64,000 bases of DNA from Flavobacterium cutihirudinis (GCF_003385895.1 NZ_QRDQ01000007.1:744001-808000), one strand, 5' to 3'; shown: positions 27,082 to 36,938, numbered from the stretch's first letter. Notes: generated by a model from the letters alone, not told the origin. Numbers and translations: made by a program.

Positions 27082-27999
27082 GTGAAAACAACAAAATATT
27101 ACATCGCTGCAATTACCTGTTTTATTATTTGGGGCTTTTTCAGTTTAGTTCTAAAACCTATCCATGACTACGCTTCTCTGGATATTTTGTTCTATCGTGT
27201 TTTCAGTTGCAGTGTTTTAATGTTGCTAATTTCTTTTACTTTCAGAAGAAAAAAAGTCAAAGAAACAATCGAAACTTTTAAGGCTTTACCAAAAGCAGAA
27301 AAAAGAAAAAGTACTTTGCTGAATATCGGCGGAAGCGTTTTTCTAATGGCGAACTGGTTTACTTTTATTTATGTAATGAACCATGTAAGCGTAAAAGCGA
27401 CTTCTTTGGCCTATTTGGTTTGTCCCATCTTAACCACTTTATTGGCTTACTTTATTTTGAGTGAAAAATTAAGCAAAACACAATGGATTGCGGTTGGGCT
27501 AAGTATTTCGGGTTGTATTTTATTGTCGTACGCTAATATTATGGATATGTTTTTTAGTATCATTATTGGTTTTACGTATGCATCTTATCTTGTGAGCCAG
27601 CGTATTAATAAAGGTTTTGATAAATTTATCATTCTAACCTTTCATATTACTTTGGCAGCTTTGTTTTTACTGCCTTTTTATCCGGCATACAGTGGGGAAG
27701 TGCCAACAGAATTTAAGTTCTATTTCTGCATTGAAACAATTGCTATTTTGTTTACCATTTTTCCGTTATTTCTTAATTTATATGCGCTTTCCGGAATTAA
27801 TTCTTCGACAGTCGGAATGCTTTTAAATATCAACCCAATGATTGCTTTTCTATTGGCTATGTTTTTTTACAAAGAACAATTTGGAATTATACAAATTGTA
27901 GCGTACGGAATCGTTTTTCTGGCCGTTTTGGTTTTTAACTCACATCACATATTTGCCATAAAGCAAAAATATATCCTGTCACCTAAAGATTCTCAATAA
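27082..27999 (+). CDS. EamA family transporter (RarD-like)
   Basis: 305 residues beginning at a GTG codon (MKTTKYYIAAITCFIIWG). Ten hydrophobic helices are arranged as two five-helix EamA repeats. The YIAAITCFIIWGFFSLVLKPI opening and ILFYRVFSCSVLML match the RarD branch. It is an inner-membrane exporter or importer of small metabolites; the substrate is unknown. The divergent MocR gene suggests PLP- or amino-acid-linked control. It has its own terminator. Confidence 0.88.
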   Translation: MKTTKYYIAAITCFIIWGFFSLVLKPIHDYASLDILFYRVFSCSVLMLLISFTFRRKKVKETIETFKALPKAEKRKSTLLNIGGSVFLMANWFTFIYVMNHVSVKATSLAYLVCPILTTLLAYFILSEKLSKTQWIAVGLSISGCILLSYANIMDMFFSIIIGFTYASYLVSQRINKGFDKFIILTFHITLAALFLLPFYPAYSGEVPTEFKFYFCIETIAILFTIFPLFLNLYALSGINSSTVGMLLNINPMIAFLLAMFFYKEQFGIIQIVAYGIVFLAVLVFNSHHIFAIKQKYILSPKDSQ

Positions 28000-28060
28000 G
28001 TTGGTTTTGCATTTTTTATTGGTTTAAAGGGTAAAATTACGAGAATCTTAACAGGGTTTT

Positions 28061-28097
28061 AAAACAGGAATGAGTATTTTTCATTCCTGTTTTTTTA
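28061..28097 (+). terminator. Terminator after the EamA gene
   Basis: AAAACAGGAATGA pairs with TCATTCCTGTTTT, followed by T residues. Confidence 0.85.
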
Positions 28098-28130
28098 TGC
28101 AGTAAATTGAATCTTTATAGCGACAGATTT

Positions 28131-28283
28131 CACAGATTAAAAGGATTATATGGTAATGCATAAAAATTAGCCACAAATTACACGAATTTTCACGAATTTG
28201 ATTTAGTTTAAAAAGAAAGAAATTTGTGAAAATTCGTGTAATTCGTGGCAAGAAAAAATCCTTTTAATCTGTGAATCCCGATA
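28131..28283. repeat. Two-layer inverted repeat with a TCCCGATAGCTATCGGGA palindrome
   Basis: Outer arms 28131-28147 and 28257-28273 are a perfect 17-base inverted repeat. Inner arms (28170-28200 and 28220-28249) match over about 28 of 30 bases and share the vocabulary of the repeat at 1031-1088. The block is followed by the perfect palindrome at 28266-28283. It fills the spacer before the acyl-CoA dehydrogenase gene. Confidence 0.85.
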
Positions 28284-28328
28284 GCTATCGGGAGTGGCAA
28301 AAATTAATTAAAAACCGAATCCTTTTAT

Positions 28329-30590
28329 ATGAAAAATTCCAAACTCCAAGCCTTTATTCCGTTATTTTATTTAGTGTGGTCTGATGATCTTTTAACTCAA
28401 AAAGAATTTACAACGATTCAGGAATTTATCAATAATTTAATTTGGCTTTCGCCCGAAGAAAAACAGCAGCTTCTTTCAAAAGTTGATATTTCAAATCCGC
28501 CTTCGCGAAATGAACTCTCACAATGGAAATTAGATATAGAATCGCACATTCAGGATAAAACTACTATCAAATCCATTTTTGATATTGCTGTTGCGTTGTC
28601 AGATAAAGATTTGGATATAAAATCACTAGAATCAGATTTTACAAAACTCGAGAACAATCTTGGTTTTTTAGGCGAAGAAGCCATTCAGAATTTTAAAACA
28701 AAAACGGGTTCGTTTACTGCAAATTCGCAAACGACAAGCAATTTTGATATCCAAAAAATAACAGAATTCCTTGACGGAAAAGAAGCTCCAATCATCAAAA
28801 GAGTCAAATCGATTATTTCCAGACCTGAATTTGCTTACGAAACTTCTACAGATATTAATGTTTTTCGCCAAACGGTTTACAATTGGTGTAAAATTCTGGC
28901 CGATGAAAACTTAGGAAATATGGCGTATCCGAAAGAATACGGTGGAGGAGGAAATGTAGAAGATTATTTCGCAATCATGGAAACGCTGAGTTATCACGAT
29001 TTAAGTTTGGTGATTAAATTTGGTGTACAATTCGGACTTTGGGGAATGAGCGTTCAGTCTTTAGGAACTGAAAAACATTATGCTAAATATCTAAAAGATA
29101 TTGGTTCTCTAAAACTTCCCGGCTGTTTTGCCATGACCGAAACCCATCACGGATCTAACGTAAAAGGATTGGAAACAACGGCAACATACAATCATAACGA
29201 GCAGACTTTTACCATTCATACGCCAAATAAAAATGCTCAAAAAGAATATATAGGAAACGCTGCCGTTCATGGTCAAATGGCAACTGTTTTTGCTAAACTT
29301 ATTATTAACGACCACGATTATGGCGTAAATGCCTTTGTTGTACCATTGCGTCATCCTGACGGAAATGTTCTAAAAGGCGTTACTATCGGTGATTGTGGAC
29401 ATAAAATGGGATTAAACGGCGTTGACAACGGAACAATAAGTTTCGATAACGTTGTGATTCCGAAAGAAAATATGCTGGATCGTTTCGCCTCTGTAAATGA
29501 AAAGGGAGAATTCGAAAGCCCGATTCCGAGTGATAATCGTCGTTTTTTCACGATGTTGGGTACTTTGGTGGGAGGAAGAATCGGGATTCCGCGATCTGCT
29601 TTGGCTGCAGCCAAATCTGGATTAACAATTGCCATTCGCTATAGCGATCAAAGAAGACAATTTGGCCCTGAAGGCGGATCAGAAGTTCCAATTTTAAATT
29701 ACAGAATGCATCAACGTAGATTACTACCGAATCTAGCCAAAACTTACGCGGTACATTTTGGACTTCAATATCTAACCAAAAGATTCCTGAACAGAACCGA
29801 AAGTGAAATGCAGGAAATAGAAGCCTTGGCCGCCGGAATGAAATCGTATTCAACCTGGAGCACGAGAGATATTCTTCAGGAATGCCGTGAAGCTTGTGGC
29901 GGAAAAGGATATTTGTCTGAAAACAGAATCGATGCTTTAAAAAACGATACCGAAATATATACCACTTTTGAGGGCGATAACACTGTTTTGATGCAGTTAG
30001 TAGCCAAAAACCGCTTAGCTGAATTCAGAAAGTCTTTTGGAGAAATGGGTGCCGCGGGAATTATAAATTATGTGTATGAAAATGCTAAAACGGCTCTTGC
30101 CGAGAAAAACCCAATAGCAACCCGAAGAACGGATGAAGAACATCTTCTTGATCAGGAATTTCATCTTCAGGCATTTGTTCATCGCGAAAAAACAATTCTG
30201 GCATCGGCAGCAAAACGTATCAAAAAACTAATTGATAACGGTTTGGAAGCTTATGACGCTTTTAATGTTGTACAACATCAAATGATCGATGTGGCTCAGG
30301 CGTATTTGGAGCGCATTATTTTAGAACAGTTTCAGGAAGCCTTAAAAGCAATTGAAGATGAAAATTCAAAACAAATTTTAACGAAGTTGTATCAGTTATT
30401 TGCGCTTTTGCAATTAGAAAAAAACAAAGGCTGGTATCTTGAAGATGGTTATATGGAAGCCGCAAAAACAAAAGCAATTCGAAAAATAGTTAATCAGTTG
30501 TGTTGGGATATCAGACCGGATGCAGTTGCGTTGGTCAATGCATTTGATATTCCGGAAAGTTGCCTTTCTGCACCAATCGCAAGACAATAG
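28329..30590 (+). CDS. Long acyl-CoA dehydrogenase / acyl-CoA oxidase-like flavoenzyme
   Basis: 753 residues, longer than the usual 380-600 of bacterial acyl-CoA dehydrogenases. After about 150 N-terminal residues of unknown fold come the dehydrogenase domains: FAMTETHHGSNVKGLETTA (about 265), MGLNGVDNGTISFDNVVIPKENML, YSDQRRQFGP, CGGKGYLSENRID, and IYTTFEGDNTVLMQ, whose Glu is the likely catalytic base. The C-terminal about 200 residues resemble acyl-CoA oxidases. It takes part in fatty-acid oxidation; whether electrons go to ETF or O2 is not visible. It is monocistronic. Confidence 0.88.
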   Translation: MKNSKLQAFIPLFYLVWSDDLLTQKEFTTIQEFINNLIWLSPEEKQQLLSKVDISNPPSRNELSQWKLDIESHIQDKTTIKSIFDIAVALSDKDLDIKSLESDFTKLENNLGFLGEEAIQNFKTKTGSFTANSQTTSNFDIQKITEFLDGKEAPIIKRVKSIISRPEFAYETSTDINVFRQTVYNWCKILADENLGNMAYPKEYGGGGNVEDYFAIMETLSYHDLSLVIKFGVQFGLWGMSVQSLGTEKHYAKYLKDIGSLKLPGCFAMTETHHGSNVKGLETTATYNHNEQTFTIHTPNKNAQKEYIGNAAVHGQMATVFAKLIINDHDYGVNAFVVPLRHPDGNVLKGVTIGDCGHKMGLNGVDNGTISFDNVVIPKENMLDRFASVNEKGEFESPIPSDNRRFFTMLGTLVGGRIGIPRSALAAAKSGLTIAIRYSDQRRQFGPEGGSEVPILNYRMHQRRLLPNLAKTYAVHFGLQYLTKRFLNRTESEMQEIEALAAGMKSYSTWSTRDILQECREACGGKGYLSENRIDALKNDTEIYTTFEGDNTVLMQLVAKNRLAEFRKSFGEMGAAGIINYVYENAKTALAEKNPIATRRTDEEHLLDQEFHLQAFVHREKTILASAAKRIKKLIDNGLEAYDAFNVVQHQMIDVAQAYLERIILEQFQEALKAIEDENSKQILTKLYQLFALLQLEKNKGWYLEDGYMEAAKTKAIRKIVNQLCWDIRPDAVALVNAFDIPESCLSAPIARQ

Positions 30591-30625
30591 ATAATAGGTC
30601 GAGTGTGATTATTTAAACACTTTGT

Positions 30626-30633
30626 TATATTTG
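30626..30633 (+). promoter_or_regulatory. -7 box of the DUF6377 gene
   Basis: TATATTTG lies 24 bases upstream of the TTG start at 30658. Confidence 0.55.
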
Positions 30634-30657
30634 TAATTCCTTTTTATAAAAATCAGC

Positions 30658-32301
30658 TTGAAAAAGTATTTAATCGCTTTAGTAGTCATTTGTGGAAATT
30701 TTTCGGTCTTTGCGACGGAAAGCACAGATGATATTTTGATGAAATTGAATTTAGCTTTACAAAACAAAGCGCATTACGTTTATTTAAAAGAAGAGCGAAT
30801 TTCAAACTTCAAAAAAATAAAATCTGAGCATTTAACTCCTGAACAAGAATACAATTACAATAAAACATTGTTTGCAGAATATCAGAAATTCAATTCGGAT
30901 TCGGCTATTTTGTATGTCAAAAAGAACCTGAAAATAGCCAATCAGCTTCAAAACGATGAATTATTGAATTTAGCGCAGATTCAATTAGTAAATTTATATT
31001 CTTCTTCAGGAAAATACCGCGAAGCCGAAGCAATTTTAAAAGGGATCGATAAACGAAAACTCTCAACAACGCTTTTATCGGATTATTATGTGGCGTATCG
31101 CGAGTTTTTCGAGCATTATGCCGCCAATAGTTATGATGTTAAATACATACAGCAAATCCGAAAATACAGGGATTCACTTTTAGGTGTATTAGATCCGAAT
31201 ACTTTAAGCTTTAAAATCAATAAAATTCAGCAGGGAATTTCGCAAAAAAAATACGACAGCGCCCAAAAAGAGTTGCTCAATCTCCTAAAAGGAATAAAAC
31301 AGGATAATCCGCAATATGCGATGATTACGTATTTATTGGGAGATATCTTTGAGCATACAAAGCAGCTCGAATTGCGAAAAAAATATTTTGCGCTTTCAGC
31401 AACAGCTGACATTCAAAATGCCAATAAAGACAACGCTTCACTGCAAGAACTAGCATTGGTTTTTTATGAAATAGGAAATGTCGACATGGCGTATAAACTC
31501 ACGCAATCGGCTATTGAGGATGCTATTTATTGTAATGTACAGTTTCGGACTTTATTAATGTCGGAAGTGTATTCTATTATCAATACCGTTTATTTGGAAA
31601 AAGAGGCCAAAAGGAAAACCGAGTTACAGCTTTATTTGTTATGTATCAGTTTGTTGTCTGTTTTTTTAATCGCAGCGGTAATTTACGTGTACAAGCAAAT
31701 GAAAAAAGTTTCCAGAATTCGTGGAGAACTTTATGAAACAAGCCAAAAACTAGCAGAACTGAATCATGATATTACCGAAACCAATTTGCAACTTCAGGAA
31801 CGAAACGGACAATTATCAGAATCCAACCATATTAAGGAAGAATATATCGCTCATTTTTTCAGTCTTTGTTCAACTTACATCAATAAGCTGGAAAATTATC
31901 GTCTCATCTTAAACAAAAAAGCCACTGCAAAGCAATTTGAAGAGATTTCTAAAATACTACGATCTACAACTTTAGTCGATACTGAATTAGAAGAACTTTA
32001 CAAGAATTTTGACATCATTTTCCTGAACCTCTATCCAACCTTTGTCAAGGATTTTAATGAATTGCTAATTAAAGACGAGCAAATAATTTTGAAACAGGGA
32101 GAATTATTGAATACCGAACTTCGAATTTTTGCTTTAATTCGTTTAGGAATTACGGACAGCGTAAAAATCGCAGCCTTTCTGCGATACTCTTTAAGCACAA
32201 TTTATAATTATCGAACACGAGCTAGAAACAAAGCGGCAGTTTCGAGAAATGATTTTGAAGAAATGGTGATGAAAATTGGAATAATTGCATTGAAAATGTA
32301 A
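30658..32301 (+). CDS. DUF6377-type sensor/regulator with TPR-like and HTH regions
   Basis: 547 residues, starting at TTG, chosen because it supplies the signal peptide (MKKYLIALVVICGNFSVFA) and suits the promoter box; the next ATG would delete it. Helical TPR-like repeats (about 60-320) form a periplasmic sensor. One transmembrane helix (about 325-345) is followed by a coiled coil (about 350-395) and a C-terminal region ending in LFALIRLGITDSVKIAAFLRYSLSTIYNYRTRARNKA, a LuxR-like helix-turn-helix. This matches the DUF6377 regulators found beside glycan genes in Bacteroidota. The GH3 gene downstream is a plausible target. Confidence 0.85.
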   Translation: MKKYLIALVVICGNFSVFATESTDDILMKLNLALQNKAHYVYLKEERISNFKKIKSEHLTPEQEYNYNKTLFAEYQKFNSDSAILYVKKNLKIANQLQNDELLNLAQIQLVNLYSSSGKYREAEAILKGIDKRKLSTTLLSDYYVAYREFFEHYAANSYDVKYIQQIRKYRDSLLGVLDPNTLSFKINKIQQGISQKKYDSAQKELLNLLKGIKQDNPQYAMITYLLGDIFEHTKQLELRKKYFALSATADIQNANKDNASLQELALVFYEIGNVDMAYKLTQSAIEDAIYCNVQFRTLLMSEVYSIINTVYLEKEAKRKTELQLYLLCISLLSVFLIAAVIYVYKQMKKVSRIRGELYETSQKLAELNHDITETNLQLQERNGQLSESNHIKEEYIAHFFSLCSTYINKLENYRLILNKKATAKQFEEISKILRSTTLVDTELEELYKNFDIIFLNLYPTFVKDFNELLIKDEQIILKQGELLNTELRIFALIRLGITDSVKIAAFLRYSLSTIYNYRTRARNKAAVSRNDFEEMVMKIGIIALKM

Positions 32302-32487
32302 CAATGTCTTTTAAAATCACTACTTTTTTATGCTTTAAATAAATTGTAATTTATTGATTTTTAATAAATTAAGTTTTTAATTCACTACTTTTTCTACTTT
32401 AAAATTCCATCGCAAACTATAACGTTTTAGTTTTACAATATTATTAAAGATGATATTGGTGTGCCATTCAATCTTTAATTAATTTGA

Positions 32488-34725
32488 ATGCTTAAATACT
32501 TATTAGTTATGTTTAAAAACGTTAAAACAATTGTTGTTTTAGTATTATTGAGTTCATTTGGACTAAAGGCTCAAAATAAAGTTCCGGTTTATCTGGATGA
32601 CAAAAAGCCAATTGAAGAGCGTGTCGAAGATGCGCTTTCGCGAATGACAACCTCAGAAAAAATTGCCATGATTCATGCGCAATCCAAATTCAGTTCGCCG
32701 GGTGTGCCGCGTTTAGGAATTCCGGAAAACTGGATGACAGACGGACCACACGGAATTCGTACAGAAGTAAAATGGGACGAATGGGATCAGGCCGGATGGA
32801 CAAATGATTCTTGTATCGCTTTCCCGGCTCTTACAGCGCTTTCTGCAACATGGAACAAAGAAATGGCTTCTTTGTATGGGAAATCTATTGGGGAAGAAGC
32901 ACGTTACCGTAATAAAAACGTATTGTTAGGACCAGGCGTAAATATTTACAGAAGCCCATTAAACGGACGTAACTTCGAATATATGGGAGAAGATCCGTTT
33001 TTAACTTCAAAAATGGTTGTTCCTTATATAAAAGGCGTTCAGTCGATTGGAGTTGCGGCTTGCGTGAAACATTTTGCATTAAACAATCAGGAAACTAATC
33101 GTAATTCTGTAAACGTAATTGTAGACGATCGTGCTCTTTATGAAATCTATCTGCCTGCGTTTAAAGCAGCTGTTCAGGAAGGCGATGCATGGGCAATTAT
33201 GGGTTCTTACAACCAATATAAAGGGCAGCAATGTTGTCATAATGAATTTTTGCTTAACGATATTCTCCGCGGAGAATGGGGTTTTAAAGGTGTTGTAATC
33301 TCAGATTGGGGAGGAGTTCATGATACAAAACAATCTATTTTTAATGGTTTGGACATGGAATTTGGATCTTGGACAAACGGACTTTCCTGGGGAACAAGCA
33401 ATGCCTATGACAATTATTATTTGGCAAAACCTTATTCTGAAATGATTAGAAAAGGTGAAGTTGGAACAAAAGAATTAGATGAAAAAGTGCGTCGTATTTT
33501 ACGTTTATCTTTCCTGACCAATATGGATAAAAATCGTCCTTTTGGTTCTTTCGGAACAAAAGAACACGCCGATGCAGGTCGTAAAATCGCCGAAGAAGGA
33601 ATTGTATTACTTCAGAACAACAACAATATTTTGCCAATAAACCTTTCTAAAACTAAGAAAATCGCTGTAATTGGTGAGAATGCAATTAAAATGATGACTG
33701 TTGGTGGAGGAAGTTCTTCATTAAAAGCAAGATATGAAATTACACCACTTGAAGGATTGAAAGCCCGAATTGGGAATCAGGCTGAAATAGTATATGCTCG
33801 TGGTTATGTTGGTGATCCAACAAGTAATTACAATGGAGTTGTGGCTAAAGTAAGTCTGGAAGACAAACGTTCTCCTGCCGAATTAAGTGCTGAGGCATTA
33901 AAAATTGCAAAAGATGCTGATATTGTTCTTTTTATTGGAGGATTGAACAAAAGTGATAATCAGGATGCAGAAGGAAATGATCGTAAAGAATTGAATTTGC
34001 CGTATGGTCAGGATAAATTAATAAGCGATTTAGTCAAAGTAAATAAAAACGTTGTTTTTGTAAATATCTCAGGAAATGCAGTTGCAATGCCTTGGATAAA
34101 AGAAGTTCCGGGAATTGTTCAGGGATGGTTTTTAGGTACAGAAGCCGGAAATGCATTGGCTGCTATTTTGGTTGGAGATGTTAATCCGTCAGGAAAATTA
34201 TCATTTACTTTTCCTGTAAAATTATCAGATAACGGCGCTCATGCTTTAGGGGAATTTCCTGGTGGCGATGAAGTGAAGTACAACGAAGGAATCTATGTTG
34301 GCTACCGTTGGGCTGATAAACAAAAAGTTAAGCCTTTGTTCGCTTTTGGTCACGGATTGAGTTACACCACTTTCGAATATGGAAAAATAACAGCAGATAA
34401 AAAGCAAATGACGGCGAGTGATAAAATTACATTTTCTGTAAAAGTCAAAAATACTGGAAATAGAGAAGGATCAGAGATTGTTCAGCTTTATATCTCCGAT
34501 TTAAAATCTTCTTTGCCTCGTCCTATTAAAGAATTAAAGGATTTTGAGAAAATTTCGCTTAAAGCGGGTGAAGAAAAAACGGTATCGTTTACTATCGATA
34601 AAGTTGCTCTAAGTTTCTTTGATGACAAAAAACACGAATGGGTTGCCGAGCCTGGAGATTTTGAAGCAATCATTGGAGCATCTTCGGTAAACATCAAATC
34701 TAAAGTGAATTTTTCACTTAAATAA
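32488..34725 (+). CDS. GH3 family beta-glucosidase
   Basis: 745 residues; the start at 32509 gives an equally good signal peptide (MFKNVKTIVVLVLLSSFGLKAQ). The N-terminal TIM-barrel domain carries the substrate-binding Lys-His (CVKHFALNNQE) and the nucleophile Asp in GVVISDWGGVHD (about 276). The C-terminal GH3 domain and a fibronectin III-like domain (about 640-740) complete the BglX layout. It likely cleaves beta-glucosides in the periplasm. It follows the DUF6377 regulator by 186 bases. The exact sugar specificity cannot be read. Confidence 0.93.
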   Translation: MLKYLLVMFKNVKTIVVLVLLSSFGLKAQNKVPVYLDDKKPIEERVEDALSRMTTSEKIAMIHAQSKFSSPGVPRLGIPENWMTDGPHGIRTEVKWDEWDQAGWTNDSCIAFPALTALSATWNKEMASLYGKSIGEEARYRNKNVLLGPGVNIYRSPLNGRNFEYMGEDPFLTSKMVVPYIKGVQSIGVAACVKHFALNNQETNRNSVNVIVDDRALYEIYLPAFKAAVQEGDAWAIMGSYNQYKGQQCCHNEFLLNDILRGEWGFKGVVISDWGGVHDTKQSIFNGLDMEFGSWTNGLSWGTSNAYDNYYLAKPYSEMIRKGEVGTKELDEKVRRILRLSFLTNMDKNRPFGSFGTKEHADAGRKIAEEGIVLLQNNNNILPINLSKTKKIAVIGENAIKMMTVGGGSSSLKARYEITPLEGLKARIGNQAEIVYARGYVGDPTSNYNGVVAKVSLEDKRSPAELSAEALKIAKDADIVLFIGGLNKSDNQDAEGNDRKELNLPYGQDKLISDLVKVNKNVVFVNISGNAVAMPWIKEVPGIVQGWFLGTEAGNALAAILVGDVNPSGKLSFTFPVKLSDNGAHALGEFPGGDEVKYNEGIYVGYRWADKQKVKPLFAFGHGLSYTTFEYGKITADKKQMTASDKITFSVKVKNTGNREGSEIVQLYISDLKSSLPRPIKELKDFEKISLKAGEEKTVSFTIDKVALSFFDDKKHEWVAEPGDFEAIIGASSVNIKSKVNFSLK

Positions 34726-34758
34726 ATTTCATTAATTTTCTAAATTGGTTGGTTGTAG

Positions 34759-34792
34759 AGCTGCAAGTGAAATATTTGCAGCTTTGCTTTTT
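34759..34792 (+). terminator. Terminator after the GH3 gene
   Basis: AGCTGCAA pairs with TTGCAGCT across an eight-base loop, with T-rich sequence following. Confidence 0.6.
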
Positions 34793-34854
34793 AAAAATTA
34801 GATATAAAATACCTTTTTTTATATCTTGTGATTCATAATTTTATAAATTCCAGA

Positions 34855-35499
34855 ATGAAAAAAATACTACTTTTTGCAGCACTTTTCTTATTTCAAACAC
34901 TTTCAGCACAGAGTCTTAGTAAAATGCAATGGTTTAATGAACCTGAAAAATGGGAAATTAAAAACAATGCATTAATAATGAATGTAACACCAAATAGCGA
35001 TTACTGGAGAATTTCGCACTACGGATTTACAGTTGATGATGCGCCTTTTTATTATGCAAATTATGGCGACGAGTTCGAAGCAAAAGTAAAACTGACCGGA
35101 AATTACATCGCCCGTTTCGATCAAATGGGATTAATGATTCGCATCGACGAGAAAAATTATATCAAAACCGGAGTCGAATTTGTAGACGGAAAATTTAACG
35201 TCAGTACAGTAGTAACACACGATAAAAGCGACTGGAGCGTAACAACACTAGAGAAAGCGCCACCTTTTATCTGGATCAAGGCAGTTCGCCGTTTAGACGC
35301 AATTGAGGTCTTTTACTCTTTTGATGACAAAAATTATATCATGACCAGAAATGCGCCTTTGCAGGATAATACCCCTGTGATGGTGGGTTTAATGGCTGCT
35401 TCTCCTGACGGAAATGGCTTTGAGGCTAAATTCGAAAACTTTTCTGTAAAGCACTTACCGGATCAGCGAAGAGCAGAATGGCTTAAAAATCATCAATAA
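34855..35499 (+). CDS. DUF1349 secreted protein (concanavalin-like fold)
   Basis: 214 residues from MKKILLFAALFLFQTLSAQ, which is a clean signal peptide; an ATG nine codons upstream would spoil it. The mature protein matches DUF1349: MQWFNEPEKWEIKNNALIM, DYWRISHYGF, FEAKVKLTGNYIARFDQMGLMIRIDEKNYIKTGVEF and MVGLMAASPDGNGFEAKFENF. This is a jelly-roll beta-sandwich often linked to sugar-active proteins. It has no known enzymatic role. It lies between the GH3 and acyltransferase genes. Confidence 0.85.
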   Translation: MKKILLFAALFLFQTLSAQSLSKMQWFNEPEKWEIKNNALIMNVTPNSDYWRISHYGFTVDDAPFYYANYGDEFEAKVKLTGNYIARFDQMGLMIRIDEKNYIKTGVEFVDGKFNVSTVVTHDKSDWSVTTLEKAPPFIWIKAVRRLDAIEVFYSFDDKNYIMTRNAPLQDNTPVMVGLMAASPDGNGFEAKFENFSVKHLPDQRRAEWLKNHQ

Positions 35500-35604
35500 A
35501 TAAAATTAGATAATTAGAAAATGTCTTGAACACTGCATATTCTAAAAACGATTTTATCTTTCAAAAAAATATTAATCTAACCTAAATAACCACAAAAAAA
35601 AATC

Positions 35605-36744
35605 ATGAGTTCAATTTCTACTGATATTAAACCTAAAAAACATTATGAAATTCTAGACGGTTTGCGTGGAGTAGCGGCTATTATTGTTGTTGCTTTTCAC
35701 ATTTTAGAAGCATTTAACGGAGGAAGCCGATTTAAACAGATTATAAATCACGGTTATCTGGCTGTTGATTTCTTTTTCCTTTTATCCGGATTTGTTGTCG
35801 CTTACGCGTATGACGATCGCTGGACGAAAATGACGCAATGGGAATTCTACAAACGCCGATTGATACGTTTACAACCCATGGTGATTATGGGAATGATTAT
35901 AGGAGCCATTTTTTACTATTTTCAGGCTTCAGACAATTTGTTTCCAATGATTGCCAATATGGAAGTTTGGAAAGTAATTGTTACCATGATAGTTGGATTT
36001 ACATTATTGCCTATTCCGCCTTCTTTAGAAATTAGAGGCTGGGGCGAAATGCATCCTTTAGATGGTCCGGCTTGGTCGCTTTTCTTCGAATATATTGCTA
36101 ATATTTTATATGCTTTGGTATTTCGAAAATTTTCAAACAAAGTAATGTCGGTATTTGTTTTGATATTCGCGGGAATGCTGATTAATTATACCGTTTTTGG
36201 ACCAAAAGGCGATGTAATTGGAGGTTGGTCTTTAAATTTCGAACAAATAAATATTGGATTTACACGTTTGTTATATCCATTTTTTGCTGGAGTTTTGCTA
36301 TGTCGTTTAGGGAAATTAATCCAAATTAAAGGCGCTTTTTGGGTTTGTAGTTTATTAATTACTATAGTTCTAGCGATGCCGAGAATAGGTGACGAAAACA
36401 GTTTGTGGATGAACGGTTTATATGAGTCATTTTGTATCATTTTGATTTTTCCACTTATTGTTGCAATTGGAGCAGGAGGAGTAATAAAAAATCCGCTTTC
36501 GCTGAAAATTTGCAAAGGTTTGGGAGACATTTCATACCCAATTTACATTACACACTATCCATTAATTTACTGGTATACGGCTTGGGTTGTCGACAATAAA
36601 GTTTCGTTACAAGACGGATATCTTATAGGAATTGGTGTTTTAATAGCAAGTATTACTATTGCGTATTTATGCTTAAAACTATATGATGAACCAGTTAGAA
36701 ACTGGCTTCAAAGTAAATTTCAAAGAAGAAAGGAAGTAGCATAG
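35605..36744 (+). CDS. Acyltransferase 3 family membrane protein (OafA/YrhL-like)
   Basis: 379 residues with about ten membrane helices. The N-terminal DGLRGVAAIIVVAFHILEAF contains the catalytic His of the family, followed by HGYLAVDFFFLLSGFV and YKRRLIRLQP. Such proteins O-acylate extracellular polysaccharides, peptidoglycan or antibiotics at the inner membrane. The target is unknown. The neighbouring GH3 and DUF1349 genes hint at a glycan, but the spacers are long enough for separate transcripts. A strong terminator sits downstream inside an inverted repeat. Confidence 0.92.
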   Translation: MSSISTDIKPKKHYEILDGLRGVAAIIVVAFHILEAFNGGSRFKQIINHGYLAVDFFFLLSGFVVAYAYDDRWTKMTQWEFYKRRLIRLQPMVIMGMIIGAIFYYFQASDNLFPMIANMEVWKVIVTMIVGFTLLPIPPSLEIRGWGEMHPLDGPAWSLFFEYIANILYALVFRKFSNKVMSVFVLIFAGMLINYTVFGPKGDVIGGWSLNFEQINIGFTRLLYPFFAGVLLCRLGKLIQIKGAFWVCSLLITIVLAMPRIGDENSLWMNGLYESFCIILIFPLIVAIGAGGVIKNPLSLKICKGLGDISYPIYITHYPLIYWYTAWVVDNKVSLQDGYLIGIGVLIASITIAYLCLKLYDEPVRNWLQSKFQRRKEVA

Positions 36745-36772
36745 TTTCAAAGGGACAAAGGTGCAGAGGTTG

Positions 36773-36913
36773 CAAAGAGACAAAGGGACAAAGTGGCAAA
36801 GGCAAATCCTACATCTCATAAAAAAAGGGATGAAACACCAAGTTTCATCCCTTTTTTATGTTTATAAAGTTTAAGTTTTTCAGAGAAAAAAACTTTGTCC
36901 CTTTGTCTCTTTG
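36773..36913. repeat. CAAAGGGACAAAG repeat: perfect 21-bp inverted repeat around a terminator
   Basis: Arms 36773-36793 and 36893-36913 are perfect 21-base reverse complements built from CAAAG-A/G-GACAAAG units, and more units flank them (36748-36770, 36914-36927). The hairpin at 36821-36856 sits exactly between the arms. A related block lies at 59391-59601. Confidence 0.85.
36821..36856. terminator. Bidirectional terminator between the acyltransferase and ene-reductase genes
   Basis: AAAAAAGGGATGAAAC pairs with GTTTCATCCCTTTTTT around ACCAA; it has a U tail on both strands. Confidence 0.9.
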
Positions 36914-36938
36914 TCCCTCTGAACCTTAAAAAAAAAAC

